Source: Levilactobacillus lindianensis (GTDB lineage Bacteria; Bacillota; Bacilli; Lactobacillales; Lactobacillaceae). From it: DNA of 64,000 nucleotides. Shown here in pieces: positions 39,513 through 48,211 of the stretch (positions are counted from its first letter, which is position 1; each line of letters begins with the position of its first letter). A program made the translations under genes and the position numbers. The notes beneath the pieces are model-generated. The model saw nothing but the letters and a program-made list of their open reading frames with translations. It was not told where the DNA came from and did no database searches. The stretch is taken from NCBI RefSeq assembly GCF_003946095.1, contig NZ_RHOD01000010.1, positions 33,318-97,317 of the forward strand, given 5' to 3'.

Positions 39513-40611
39513 GTGAATTGGCAAGAAGAGCAAGCGGATGGTGGAGACTACCTGAAGGTGGCCGCGTGCACAGCGGTCATCGGGCAATCGGTGTTGAGTC
39601 TGGCCTTAACGGTTCGGCCAACCCCAAGGGCCCAGGCGGTGATGGCCGCTATTTATTTGGCGGTGAAGTTCACGGCCCCCGCCTTTATTTGGGGAATTCT
39701 CTTCACAACTAGTCGAACGACCCGGCCAACTCCCGGCTACGGGACTTACCTGAAGAATCAGACGCCAACACTGTTTTTACCGACGGTGATCTGGACGGCG
39801 CTCTATCTATGGCTAATGCCCGGTGTTCAGCAGCATGGCTGGGCTCACGGTTGGGGAGGACTTCTCTGGCAAGCCGTGAGTGGCAATGCCGCGCCGCATC
39901 TGTGGTATAACACGATGATGCTTCAGTTCATTCTATTGATGCCGGCCTTTTGGTGGTTGCGTGCTCGGGCGAACCGACCGCAAGCTGCGAAGCGTTGGGG
40001 ATTAGGCATCGGAATCCTCTGTGCGCTCGGGATAGGAGAATTTACGTTGTTCGTCTATCCGACCAGTCGTTTTGACCACTGGTATCTTTTGGATCGGATT
40101 TTCCCAGGCTTTCTCTTGTACGCCGTGTGCGGCGTTTTGTGTTGGCGCTACTGGGTAGCCTGGCAACGATGGCTGTCACGCTACTGGGGATTTTTTTCTG
40201 GTAACGTGTGTGGCGTGGATCGCTCAGAACTGGTCGTTGCGTCAGTGGAAGATGCCGGTCAGTTTTACCCAGACGAGTTATTATTTACCGGCAACGGTGA
40301 TTTTTGATTTGGGAGTCATCGGCTTGATTTTGGCGTTTGCTGGTTTTCAAATACGACGTCAGGCCCCGTCATTAGGGTGCGTTCACCAATTAGCACAATT
40401 GGCCTATCCATCGTATCTCGCCAATGTCTTCTGGCTTCAGCTGATCTGGCGCGGCGGTGGGGCAACGCTGACTAGGGCGCACCTAGGTCTGGGAATTCTC
40501 GTATGTTATGGACTGACGTGGATCGTTTCATTTAGCTTTAGCGCCTTGATTGCCCGTCCTATCAATTTAATCAAATGGAGGAAACAGCCATGGACAGAAC
40601 ACAACCGGTAG
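39513..40611 (+). pseudogene. acyltransferase family 3-like membrane protein, frameshifted at a T7 tract
   Basis: Two overlapping open frames form one protein. The first (39513-40307, GTG start) has about seven membrane segments and reads through VKFTAPAFIWGILFTT and NTMMLQFILLMPAFWWL. The second frame reads hydrophobic sequence from about 40190 to 40611 (FFLVTCVAWIAQ, then further helices). The switch falls at seven T at 40191-40197; with six T the frame continues RYWGFFLVTCVAWIAQ without interruption. The whole protein would be about 366 residues. It is either inactivated, phase-variable or a sequencing error. The 3' end overlaps the Nudix start by 22 bases. Confidence 0.7.
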
Positions 40612-41060
40612 AACTTGTCACGATGATTCTCGTGACGGATCCTGTCACTAAGCGTGTCTTGGTGGAGGATAAAGTCAATGTACCTTGGAAGGCCGGCCAC
40701 AGCTTTCCCGGTGGTCACGTGGAGGTCGGCGAAAGCTGTGCCACGGCGGCAATGCGGGAGGTGGCCGAAGAAACAGGTTTACACTTACATAGTTTGCGTT
40801 TCTGTGGTACCTGCGAATGGTTCGACCCAACCCGAGAAAAACGGAAGCTAGGCTTGTTGTACCGTAGCGATGATTTTTCTGGTGAACTGCGTGATAGCAA
40901 TGAGGGACCTAATTCATGGCTACCCTTGTCGGAATTGACGGCGGCCAATAGTGCCTCTAGTCTCATGACGTTGTTACGGGTCTTTAACCACGAACTTCCA
41001 GCCGTGGTCAGTGGCGAGTGGAACGGCGATCTGGCCGCGGACGCTGGCTGGCAGGTCTAG
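40590..41060 (+). CDS. Nudix hydrolase (8-oxo-dGTP diphosphatase-like)
   Basis: A 156-residue protein with a complete Nudix box starting GHVEVGESCATAAMREVAEE near residue 40. This fold cleaves nucleoside diphosphate-linked compounds; the short MutT-like size suggests oxidised nucleotide sanitation, but specificity is not visible. ATG 40590 is 8 bases after GGAGG. It overlaps the acyltransferase end and may be co-transcribed with it. Confidence 0.88.
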   Translation: MDRTQPVELVTMILVTDPVTKRVLVEDKVNVPWKAGHSFPGGHVEVGESCATAAMREVAEETGLHLHSLRFCGTCEWFDPTREKRKLGLLYRSDDFSGELRDSNEGPNSWLPLSELTAANSASSLMTLLRVFNHELPAVVSGEWNGDLAADAGWQV

Positions 41061-41126
41061 GTCGATTTTCAGGCAACCGGAACCGCGCAAGGGTTAGAAA
41101 CGTGTATAATTAGGGTAAAGGAAGCG

Positions 41127-41468
41127 ATGATGATGAAAACAACGAGACAGACCCAACGGTGGTATGGCTATTTCTTCATTGGTTTGAGCGTTCTTGCCCT
41201 GATTTTGGCGGGGCTACTACCGTTAGCCTTAGTAGAGCGGGCTTTGATTTTGACAACTGCGGTGACCTTGATGGCCTATGGGATTAGTTACCAGTCCCGA
41301 TTGACTCGGGGGTGGTGGCTGACGCTGGTTGTTATAGGTGGTGGCCTAATTCTTTTGGATTTAGTCGTGGCCTTAATGACGCCGGCATTGTTCCTAACCT
41401 TCCTGGAATTCTTGTTACCGCTGACGTTTTTGGTGGTGCTTTTGGGCTATCTACGGCGATTAATCTAG
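41127..41468 (+). CDS. small membrane protein, unknown function (about 113 aa)
   Basis: Four hydrophobic segments, resembling HdeD/DUF308-like membrane proteins in spacing but not clearly assignable. Three consecutive ATG codons (41127-41135) follow AAAGGAA; the second or third has the better spacing. A TATAAT at 41105-41110 suggests its own promoter, though the -35 is poor. A strong terminator follows. Confidence 0.65.
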   Translation: MMMKTTRQTQRWYGYFFIGLSVLALILAGLLPLALVERALILTTAVTLMAYGISYQSRLTRGWWLTLVVIGGGLILLDLVVALMTPALFLTFLEFLLPLTFLVVLLGYLRRLI

Positions 41469-41537
41469 GACTGGTCGAATTGGTTTTTGCCAGTGTATCT
41501 GGAACGAGATATCAGCAATTTTAATTTATAAATAAGT

Positions 41538-41583
41538 AAAGGCGTCGAACAACTATCTTGAAGATAATTGTTCGACGCCTTTT
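41538..41583 (+). terminator. strong bidirectional terminator
   Basis: AAAGGCGTCGAACAA at 41538-41552 pairs perfectly with TTGTTCGACGCCTTT at 41569-41583, with an inner TATCT/AGATA stem. It lies between convergent genes and can serve both. Confidence 0.88.
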
Positions 41584-41638
41584 AACAATATGTCACTACC
41601 TGGTGGTGATCAACTGCGGCCGATCACGGCTACCTAAA

Positions 41639-42304
41639 TCAGGCGAATAGGGTGACCAGAATATCCCAGGTCATGTGAACCGCAATTCCAGGCCAGAGAG
41701 ATTTGCTACGAGCGTAGAGCCAACCGAAGAGGACCCCAAGCGCGGCAACGGAGACGAGATTACTAATCCAAGCCATGGGGCTCATTGCGGGAACTGTCGT
41801 GAGGTAACGGGGAATGTGTAGACTGGCGAAGGCCACGGCCTGAATGATGTTAGCTGTGGTTAAGGAATAACGCGTCAACAAAACATTGAGGAAGTAGCCC
41901 CGAAAGACGAACTCTTCACTGATCCCCACCACTAAGAAGTAGCGTCCCCAGAACTCGGGGCGGAAGCTGTGATTGATTCTCAGGCCATGATGGGCCAAGA
42001 TGAATTGGCCAACTAGGTAGACGATGACCAAAGCCAAGACAAGATAACCGGGTATGAATCGCCAGTTAGGGTGCCATTGATCGCGGTTCGCCAGATACAA
42101 GTCACTCGGTGCTGCCTGATGGAGGAACCAAGCCCCGGCACCTAGCCAGACGGTGAGTTTGATGGCATCCAAGGCTAGTTCCTGGGACCAGCCCGTAAGG
42201 TGGTTTTCGATAGGGACGTTGAGGACGATCTGGACGATTAACCAGACTAGCCAAAAGCCAATGAGGTTGAAGACCAGTCGTCGAGAGGTGATTGAACGTG
42301 ACAT
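41639..42304 (-). CDS. CPBP intramembrane metalloprotease family protein
   Basis: A 221-residue membrane protein with about seven hydrophobic segments. The CPBP/Abi motifs are EExxxR in SEEFVFRGYFL near residue 133, then FASLHIPRYL (motif 2 Phe and His) and HMTWD near the C-terminus. Such proteases (Abi/CAAX-like) are often linked to bacteriocin self-protection in lactobacilli, but no bacteriocin genes are adjacent. ATG 42304 is preferred over GTG 42313 by Shine-Dalgarno spacing. It is divergent from the TetR regulator. Confidence 0.88.
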   Translation of the reverse strand: MSRSITSRRLVFNLIGFWLVWLIVQIVLNVPIENHLTGWSQELALDAIKLTVWLGAGAWFLHQAAPSDLYLANRDQWHPNWRFIPGYLVLALVIVYLVGQFILAHHGLRINHSFRPEFWGRYFLVVGISEEFVFRGYFLNVLLTRYSLTTANIIQAVAFASLHIPRYLTTVPAMSPMAWISNLVSVAALGVLFGWLYARSKSLWPGIAVHMTWDILVTLFA

Positions 42305-42404
42305 GGACGACACTCTTTTCTAAAATAAAGGTTTACCCATATTGTAGAACACTTTTACCGAGTTGACTGTAAAGTTTAGGTAAGGAACACGACTAACTAA
42401 TAAT

Positions 42405-42456
42405 GTAATCAGTGTATACATTTTAAGTAATCAGTGTTAACATGAAGTGTGAACAG
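42405..42456 (+). promoter_or_regulatory. tandem operator-like repeats upstream of the TetR gene
   Basis: Direct repeats GTAATCAGTGTATACAT (42405-42421) and GTAATCAGTGTTAACAT (42427-42443) differ at two positions and are spaced by exactly 22 bases, two helical turns. Each holds a palindromic core, TGTATACA or TGTTAACA. A third partial copy, AGTGTGAACAG, lies at 42446-42456. They fit autoregulation by the TetR protein or control of the divergent CPBP gene. Confidence 0.55.
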
Positions 42457-42489
42457 TGCTTTGACGGGATTTTAAGGAGGTTGAGGCAA

Positions 42490-43011
42490 ATGACGGAGAA
42501 ACCCTATCATCGAGAAAATTTAGCCGCGGCGATTGCCCAGCAGGCGCGGATTCAGTTGGAAGATCAGGGGGTCGGCAAGCTATCGTTACGCCAGATTGCC
42601 CGGTTCTTGGACGTGACGCCGGCCGCGGTCTACCGGCATTATCCGGATAAGGCCAGTCTACTGGGCCAGCTACGTACTGCGATTGGGGATGAACTGACCG
42701 CGACCTTGCGGGAAGGTGTATTGGATTCGGCGGATGCGACGGTCATGTTGACGCGGATGGTGACCAACCTCTTGACCTATGCGGATCAACATCCCCAAGC
42801 GATTGCTTTCGTTCTAACGACGCCACTGGCGGTACCACAGAGCCTCCAGACGGTGGTGACCCTATACATGGCTCAACATCCAGTCACGAACGCTACAGAG
42901 AAGCCGATACAAGCCTGCTGGACCTTTTTACTGGGCGTTCTCTTGACCCGTGATGCGGGGATGACGGCGGAATGGGTGGCCACCCAACTGGCACGACTAC
43001 TGGGTAATTAG
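42490..43011 (+). CDS. TetR family transcriptional regulator
   Basis: A 173-residue regulator. The N-terminal helix-turn-helix spans about residues 20-60 with the signature LSLRQIARFLDVTPAAVYRHYPDKASLLG. The ligand-binding domain is short and helical, with a TetR_C_33/WHG-like pattern (TLYMAQHP). ATG 42490 lies 9 bases after AAGGAGG; the upstream ATG adds Cys-rich residues over the operator repeats and is unlikely. Targets probably include its own promoter and perhaps the adjacent CPBP or nitroreductase gene. Confidence 0.88.
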   Translation: MTEKPYHRENLAAAIAQQARIQLEDQGVGKLSLRQIARFLDVTPAAVYRHYPDKASLLGQLRTAIGDELTATLREGVLDSADATVMLTRMVTNLLTYADQHPQAIAFVLTTPLAVPQSLQTVVTLYMAQHPVTNATEKPIQACWTFLLGVLLTRDAGMTAEWVATQLARLLGN

Positions 43012-43036
43012 CGCAACGATCAGTAGGGGAAAGTTC

Positions 43037-43065
43037 TTTACTTTCAAAAAGTAAGTGATAAACTT
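43037..43065 (+). promoter_or_regulatory. nitroreductase promoter with overlapping inverted-repeat operator
   Basis: The perfect inverted repeat TTACTTT-CAA-AAAGTAA (43038-43054) overlaps a -35-like TTTACT (43037-43042). A -10-like TAAACT follows at 43059-43064. The pattern resembles operators of HxlR/DUF24 redox-sensing repressors that control oxidoreductase genes in Firmicutes; no such repressor gene is adjacent. Confidence 0.55.
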
Positions 43066-43128
43066 AAAGCCATCGTGCCGACAATTAGCCTTCCCAATCA
43101 CGGGAATTTGAAATGAGGTCATTTAACT

Positions 43129-43731
43129 ATGGAAACGAAATTTATGGAACTTGCGAAAAAGCGGCGGAGCATCTACGCCTTAGGTCGAGATGTGAAGCTC
43201 AGTCAAGACGACCTGGTTACTTTAATTAAGAACAACGTGAAGCAGGGCCCCTCGGCTTTTAACAACCAAACGACGCGGGTCGCTATCTTATTTGGCGATT
43301 CACACGAAGAACTTTGGGATATCGTCATTAACCGGTTGAAGCAAGAGGTGCCAAACGCCGACGCCTTCAAACGGACAGCGGCCAAGGTTAACCGTTTCAA
43401 GGCAGCCTATGGGACGATCCTGTTCTTTACCGAGACGAAGACGGTCGCAAAGTTCGAACACGACTTCCCACTCTATGCGGCTAACTTCCAGGATTGGTCA
43501 GAACAATCGCAAGGGAATGCCCAGTATGCGGTTTGGACGTCACTGGCGGAGAATGGTGTTGGGGCTAATCTCCAACATTACAATCCACTGATCGATGATG
43601 ACGTTCACAGTACCTTTAACATTCCGGCTAGTTGGCGTTTGCGGGCCGAAATGGACTTCGGGTCAATCGAGGCGCCGGCCGCTGACAAGGACTACCTAGC
43701 GGATGACGAACGCTTCTTAATCTTCAAATAA
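43129..43731 (+). CDS. nitroreductase family protein (YdgI/HBN1-like)
   Basis: A 200-residue FMN-dependent oxidoreductase. The N-terminal KRRSIYALGRDV (FMN contacts), NNVKQGPSAFNNQTTRVAILF near residue 34 and the C-terminal ASLAENGVGANLQHYNPLI-type segment near residue 143 mark the nitroreductase-like fold of the short HBN1/FrnE-type subgroup. Such enzymes reduce quinones and nitro compounds with NAD(P)H. The redox-type operator upstream fits induction by electrophiles. A terminator follows. Confidence 0.9.
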   Translation: METKFMELAKKRRSIYALGRDVKLSQDDLVTLIKNNVKQGPSAFNNQTTRVAILFGDSHEELWDIVINRLKQEVPNADAFKRTAAKVNRFKAAYGTILFFTETKTVAKFEHDFPLYAANFQDWSEQSQGNAQYAVWTSLAENGVGANLQHYNPLIDDDVHSTFNIPASWRLRAEMDFGSIEAPAADKDYLADDERFLIFK

Positions 43732-43746
43732 AACGCACAAAATAAA

Positions 43747-43790
43747 GGCGTCTGCCCGCACCGGATTGGTGTTGGGCAGGCGCTTTTTTT
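43747..43790 (+). terminator. intrinsic terminator after the nitroreductase gene
   Basis: GCGTCTGCCC at 43748-43757 pairs with GGGCAGGCGC at 43774-43783 (one G-U pair), with an inner CACC/GGTG stem, followed by seven T. Confidence 0.88.
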
Positions 43791-43890
43791 CTTAGAGTAA
43801 TCGTCGAGGGACGGTCACGTGTTTTGGGTGCAAGTATGCTAAAATGAGGGCTAGAACAGAATCTTTTAATTATCGGAGGTCAAGGTCAGC

Positions 43891-45015
43891 ATGCAAAAAC
43901 GAATTGCCATTATTGGCGGCGGCATTGTCGGGGCCACCGCAGCTTATTATCTCAGTCAATTACCGGGCGGGCAGAACGTGCAAGTGACGCTGTTTGACGA
44001 CGGCGTGGGCCAAGCCACTAGCGCCGCGGCCGGTATCATCTCGCCATGGCTCTCGAAGCGGCGTAACCAGCAGTGGTACCGCTTAGCCAAGGCCGGGGCC
44101 GACCTTTACCCAGAACTCATTCACGATGCCAAGCTGGGGACGGCGGTTTACCAGCAGACGGGAACCATCGTCACCCGGTCAGATGACAGTGATCTTGAAG
44201 CCCTGTTTGCCTTAGCCCAAGAACGCCGGCAAGATGCCGCAACGATGGGGGATGTTCGGTCCCTTAGTGCCGCTGACGTGCAAGCCAAGGTGCCCTTACT
44301 GACGACAAGTCATCCCGGTGTCTTTATCAGTGGTGGGGCCCGCGTCGATGGTGCCGCTCTGGTAGATGGGCTGTTAACGCAAGCGACTTCACAGAACCTA
44401 ACGATTCGGCGAGAACGAGTCACGCTCGATTCGCAGGGCAATGTCCTGACCTCGCTCGGGTTAAAGCGATTTGACCGTGTGATCGTTGCCGCTGGGGCTT
44501 GGGTTAAGGAACTCTTGGCACCACTGGGCGTGATTGCTGACGTACGGCCACAGAAGGGCCAATTAATTGAATTAGCCGTCAAGGACTTTGAGTCACAAGA
44601 ACGGATGCCCGTCGTGATGCCCGAGGGTGAACGGGACTTTATTCCATTTGGCCACGGGAAGCTCCTCGTTGGGGCCACGCACGATGATGAAGGTAAATTT
44701 GACCTGAAAGCCACGGCAGAAGTCACCGCCGATCTGTTGGCGAGTGCGCAACGCTTGATGAGTGGGTTGACGGCCGAAGATGTCAGGGCGACACGGGTCG
44801 GCACGCGGGCCTATACCCAAGACTTTGCGCCATTCTTCGGACCGGTTCCCGAACACGAGGCCATCTTAGTTGCTTCGGGGCTCGGGTCCTCAGGCCTGAC
44901 AACCGGGGTTCAGATTGGTCGGTTATTAGCCGGGTCCGCCTTATACGGGGGAACCCCCGACTGGAGTGACTACGAGAAGCCCCTCACAACTTACTTGGCG
45001 ACCTCCGCGGAGTGA
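43891..45015 (+). CDS. FAD-dependent oxidoreductase, DAO/DadA type
   Basis: A 374-residue flavoenzyme with the FAD-binding GGGIVGATAAYYLSQL at residues 8-23, an AAGAWVKELLAPLG segment near residue 203 and the C-terminal GLGSSGLTTGVQIGRLLA closing the FAD domain. It belongs to the D-amino acid oxidase/dehydrogenase, glycine oxidase and ThiO family. The substrate is unknown; without thi genes nearby, D-amino acid or N-methyl amino acid oxidation is more plausible. Its 3' end overlaps the convergent RNase H-like gene by 25 bases. Confidence 0.88.
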   Translation: MQKRIAIIGGGIVGATAAYYLSQLPGGQNVQVTLFDDGVGQATSAAAGIISPWLSKRRNQQWYRLAKAGADLYPELIHDAKLGTAVYQQTGTIVTRSDDSDLEALFALAQERRQDAATMGDVRSLSAADVQAKVPLLTTSHPGVFISGGARVDGAALVDGLLTQATSQNLTIRRERVTLDSQGNVLTSLGLKRFDRVIVAAGAWVKELLAPLGVIADVRPQKGQLIELAVKDFESQERMPVVMPEGERDFIPFGHGKLLVGATHDDEGKFDLKATAEVTADLLASAQRLMSGLTAEDVRATRVGTRAYTQDFAPFFGPVPEHEAILVASGLGSSGLTTGVQIGRLLAGSALYGGTPDWSDYEKPLTTYLATSAE

Positions 45016-45398
45016 AGCGCCTGATTGGCCAGGGTGTGGGCCCCTTGATTTTGTTTTTCGGGAACCCATTGGGCCAGTACCAATTGAAAGGGTGTCTGTG
45101 CCACTAATAAGCGGTCCACCTGGTCTTGGTAATGTTTTGCATAATGTTTGGTTAAACTGTCGTTAACGATCTGACTATCGGTGTAGAATAAAACGGTAGT
45201 CGATGCACTTGCGGGTCCCACTAGTTGGCTGAGTTTTTCAAATCCTAGCCGCGCGACTTCAAATTCGGCCGCGTGGTTGGTCTTGGCCAACAGGGGGACC
45301 TTCAATTGTATCTGGTGATGATCGTGAATGATGAGGATGCCCCCGGCGCTCAGCCCGCTTTGTGGTTGGGTCGCCGCATCCGTATATAAAGAATACAC
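44991..45398 (-). CDS. RNase HI-like (reverse transcriptase-like) protein
   Basis: A 135-residue RNase H fold protein. Likely metal-binding acidic residues lie in SLYTDAATQPQ (first Asp), AAEFEVARLG (Glu) and VLFYTDSQIVND (second Asp). The C-terminal catalytic His/Asp region is less clear. GTG 45398 has GGAG at 8 bases; an earlier GTG at 45407 overlaps that site. In Bacillus the comparable YpdQ/YpeP proteins have weak or no RNase HI activity, so activity here is uncertain. It is divergent from ebsA. Confidence 0.8.
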   Translation of the reverse strand: MYSLYTDAATQPQSGLSAGGILIIHDHHQIQLKVPLLAKTNHAAEFEVARLGFEKLSQLVGPASASTTVLFYTDSQIVNDSLTKHYAKHYQDQVDRLLVAQTPFQLVLAQWVPEKQNQGAHTLANQALHSAEVAK

Positions 45399-45437
45399 AA
45401 GAATCACTCCAATTTTTTTCGTGAGGTGTTGAAGCTA

Positions 45438-45854
45438 ATGATAACGCAACAACGACGCTTTTTGTATCAACCCTATCCACTGGGAAGCATCATCAACTGG
45501 AGCTGGACGCTGATAGTTTTTCTACTCGGTGTGATCTTCTGGCTTGAGGTGACCCATTTTAATTGGATAACCCTGGGTTTCTTCGTGGCTTTTGCCTTAC
45601 TCAGTTGGATCGAGATCCACTTTCGTAATATCACCATGGCTAACGGGGTGTTGACCGTCAGTCGGGTGCTTAATCACCATCACTTGGTGATTCCCTTATC
45701 AGAAGTTAAAGGGGTTCGGGTGGCGCGCTTTCGGTTAGGAATCGTGGCCCAGGGGCGGATCTATCAATTCTTATTACCACAAAACTCGGTGATCGAGTTA
45801 GCCGCTCTGATTCGCGCGGCCATGCCCGAGACGGTTGAACGAGAGGATGACTAA
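45438..45854 (+). CDS. ebsA: EbsA family membrane protein
   Basis: A 138-residue protein with two membrane segments (about residues 15-37 and 40-58) and a cytoplasmic beta-rich C-terminal part ending in [12 protein letters not shown]. The N-terminal [19 protein letters not shown] matches the EbsA family, first known from enterococcal binding-substance mutants. ATG 45438 follows GTGAGG at 9 bases. It runs into fhs with one base between the stop and the fhs TTG. Confidence 0.8.
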   Translation: MITQQRRFLYQPYPLGSIINWSWTLIVFLLGVIFWLEVTHFNWITLGFFVAFALLSWIEIHFRNITMANGVLTVSRVLNHHHLVIPLSEVKGVRVARFRLGIVAQGRIYQFLLPQNSVIELAALIRAAMPETVEREDD

Positions 45855-45855
45855 T

Positions 45856-47511
45856 TTGAAAGATATTGAAATTTCACAGGCGACATCACTGGAACCGATC
45901 GAAAAGATTGCGGCCAAGGTTGGGCTTAGTCCCGCCGATATTGAACCCTATGGCCACACCAAGGCTAAGATTACCTTGCCACTACCGGAGAAACATGATT
46001 TGGGGAAATTAGTCCTCGTGACCTCGATTAATCCCACGCCAGCCGGTGAAGGCAAGTCCACGGTGGTCGTTGGCTTGGGCGACGCGCTGAACCGTGCCGG
46101 CCATCAGACCGTACTAGCCCTGCGTGAACCCTCAATGGGACCCGTGATGGGGATGAAGGGGGGCGCCACCGGGGGTGGTTACGCCCAAGTGGTTCCAATG
46201 GAGGATATTAACCTTCACTTTACCGGCGACATGCACGCGCTGACCGAGGCCCATGACACCTTGGCAGCCTTGATCGATAACCACATTCACCACGGTAACG
46301 CCTTAAACCTGGATCCCCGCCAGATTGTCTGGAAGCGGGTCTTAGATATCAACGATCGTGAGTTACGGCAGACCGTCATTGGGCTGGGGGGCCGAACATC
46401 CGGTACGCCCCGGCAGGACGGCTTTGACATTACCGTTGCCAGTGAATTGATGGCGGTGCTGTGCCTCAGCAAAGACCTAACGGACCTGAAGCGGCGGGTG
46501 AACCGGATTCTCATCGGCTATACCTATGACCGTGAGCCGGTCACGGTGGCCGATCTGAAGGTCGGTGGGGCCATCGCGTTACTCTTAAAGGACGCGATCA
46601 AACCCAACCTGGTTCAGACGCTGGCCCATAATCCCGCAATTATTCACGGGGGACCCTTTGCCAATATCGCTCACGGCTGTAACTCCGTGCTGGCTACGCA
46701 GACGGCCCTACAGCTTGGAGACTTTGCGGTGACCGAAGCCGGCTTTGGGGCCGACCTGGGTGGCGAAAAGTTCATGGACATCAAGACGCCTGTTTTAGGG
46801 AAGACGCCTGACGCCGTGGTCATTGTGGCAACGATCAGAGCCTTGAAGTACAACGGTGGTGTTAAGCGTGCCGATCTGGAACAGGAGAATGTCACGGCTT
46901 TGAAGCAAGGCAGTGCCAACCTGAAACGGCATATCCAGAGTATGCAACAGTATGGTGTGCCAGTGGTAGTTGCCATCAACCGGTTCACTAGTGATACCGA
47001 TGCCGAGGTAGCTGCCCTGACCGCTGAGGTGGACGCATTAGCCGTTCCCGTGGCCACCACGACCGTTTGGGCCGATGGTGGGGCCGGAGCTACTGATTTG
47101 GCAGAAAAGGTCGTCACGGCCACGCAACAGGCCAAAGACTTCCATCGCCTGGTGCCGGCGGGAGCCGATCTGATGACGCAGATGACTGCCATCACGCAAA
47201 AGATTTATGGTGGGGCCAAGGTTGAATTGTCTGGCAAGGCACAGCGTCAGTTGAAGACCTTGGCCAAGCAGGGCTGGGACAAGTTACCCGTCTGCATGGC
47301 CAAGACACAATATTCACTGACCGATGATGCACATCAGCTGGGGGCGCCCACGAACTTTACGATTCACGTCCGGGAGTTTGCGCCGCTGCTAGGGGCTGGC
47401 TTCGTAGTCGCTCTGACGGGTAATGTGTTAACGATGCCTGGGCTGCCGAGTCATCCAGCGGCCCTCGATATGGATATCGACGCCGACGGTAAGATTACCG
47501 GATTGTTTTAG
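45856..47511 (+). CDS. fhs: formate-tetrahydrofolate ligase
   Basis: A 551-residue enzyme joining formate to tetrahydrofolate with ATP to give 10-formyl-THF for purine and fMet synthesis. The ATP loop [18 protein letters not shown] is near residue 61, with [20 protein letters not shown] and the C-terminal GEIMTMPGLP-like segment [16 protein letters not shown] chose TTG 45856 (MKDIEIS) because GAGAGG is 9 bases upstream and family members begin similarly; the ATG at 45847 overlaps that site. A terminator follows. Confidence 0.95.
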   Translation: MKDIEISQATSLEPIEKIAAKVGLSPADIEPYGHTKAKITLPLPEKHDLGKLVLVTSINPTPAGEGKSTVVVGLGDALNRAGHQTVLALREPSMGPVMGMKGGATGGGYAQVVPMEDINLHFTGDMHALTEAHDTLAALIDNHIHHGNALNLDPRQIVWKRVLDINDRELRQTVIGLGGRTSGTPRQDGFDITVASELMAVLCLSKDLTDLKRRVNRILIGYTYDREPVTVADLKVGGAIALLLKDAIKPNLVQTLAHNPAIIHGGPFANIAHGCNSVLATQTALQLGDFAVTEAGFGADLGGEKFMDIKTPVLGKTPDAVVIVATIRALKYNGGVKRADLEQENVTALKQGSANLKRHIQSMQQYGVPVVVAINRFTSDTDAEVAALTAEVDALAVPVATTTVWADGGAGATDLAEKVVTATQQAKDFHRLVPAGADLMTQMTAITQKIYGGAKVELSGKAQRQLKTLAKQGWDKLPVCMAKTQYSLTDDAHQLGAPTNFTIHVREFAPLLGAGFVVALTGNVLTMPGLPSHPAALDMDIDADGKITGLF

Positions 47512-47530
47512 TTAATTGAATTGAAAGTCG

Positions 47531-47562
47531 AGACGAGGTCGGAAATGGTCCTCGTCTTTTTT
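47531..47562 (+). terminator. intrinsic terminator after fhs
   Basis: AGACGAGG at 47531-47538 pairs with CCTCGTCT at 47550-47557, followed by TTTTT. Confidence 0.88.
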
Positions 47563-47746
47563 GGACAAAATTTGGCGGTAAAATCAGCTGTTCTGGGGAT
47601 GAATCGCGCCTCAAATCGATTACTGAGCGAATGACTTTTCCAATCGGCCCTTTTCCCGAACTTTTCTGGGCCAGAAGCCGCCGGACCAGCCGGTTTTCTG
47701 GTATACTTTTCAACAACGACTTATAGGAAAGGTGTTTCATAAACTT

Positions 47747-48211
47747 ATGCTGATTGCCAATATTATTTTAATAGTGGTGCTGGTCGGAATCGATCAGTGG
47801 ATCAAACATGCGGTGGTCCTGAGTATTGCGTTGGGTGGCGAGAAGCCTTTGATCCCGGGGATCATGTCCTTGACTCACTTACGTAACGATGGGGCAGCCT
47901 GGAGTATCCTGCAGGGGCAGATGTGGTTCTTTGCGGTCATCGCCGTGATTGCCTTAGGTGTCATGGGATTTTTCTTCTGGCAGTACCGTAACCGGCGGGA
48001 ACACTGGGTTGAGGAACTGGGCCTGGCCCTAATGATGGCCGGAACCATCGGCAATTTCATTGACCGGCTGATCAACGGTTACGTCGTTGATATGTTCCAA
48101 CTCACCTTCATTAATTTTCCAATTTTCAACTTTGCCGACAGTTGCTTAACAGTTGGCGTGATTCTAATCGCGGTCGGAGTCTTTCTCGCCGATCGCCGGG
48201 AGGCACAATAA
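47747..48211 (+). CDS. lspA: lipoprotein signal peptidase
   Basis: A 154-residue aspartic protease that removes signal peptides from prolipoproteins, with four membrane segments. The catalytic aspartates lie in GNFIDRLINGYVVDMF and FNFADSCLTVG. The start is uncertain: ATG 47747 fits family length, while GTG 47732 would add five residues; neither has ideal Shine-Dalgarno spacing. The TAA stop shares one base with the rluD ATG, and lspA-rluD-pyrR is a conserved Firmicutes order. Confidence 0.94.
   Translation: MLIANIILIVVLVGIDQWIKHAVVLSIALGGEKPLIPGIMSLTHLRNDGAAWSILQGQMWFFAVIAVIALGVMGFFFWQYRNRREHWVEELGLALMMAGTIGNFIDRLINGYVVDMFQLTFINFPIFNFADSCLTVGVILIAVGVFLADRREAQ

Noticed and set aside
41639..42304. 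Bacteriocin locus because of the CPBP protease
   Set aside because: No precursor peptide with a double-glycine leader, histidine kinase or bacteriocin exporter lies nearby.
46671..47195. 174-codon antisense frame within fhs
   Set aside because: It lies wholly inside a strongly conserved fhs coding region in another frame; GC-rich third positions explain the long shadow.
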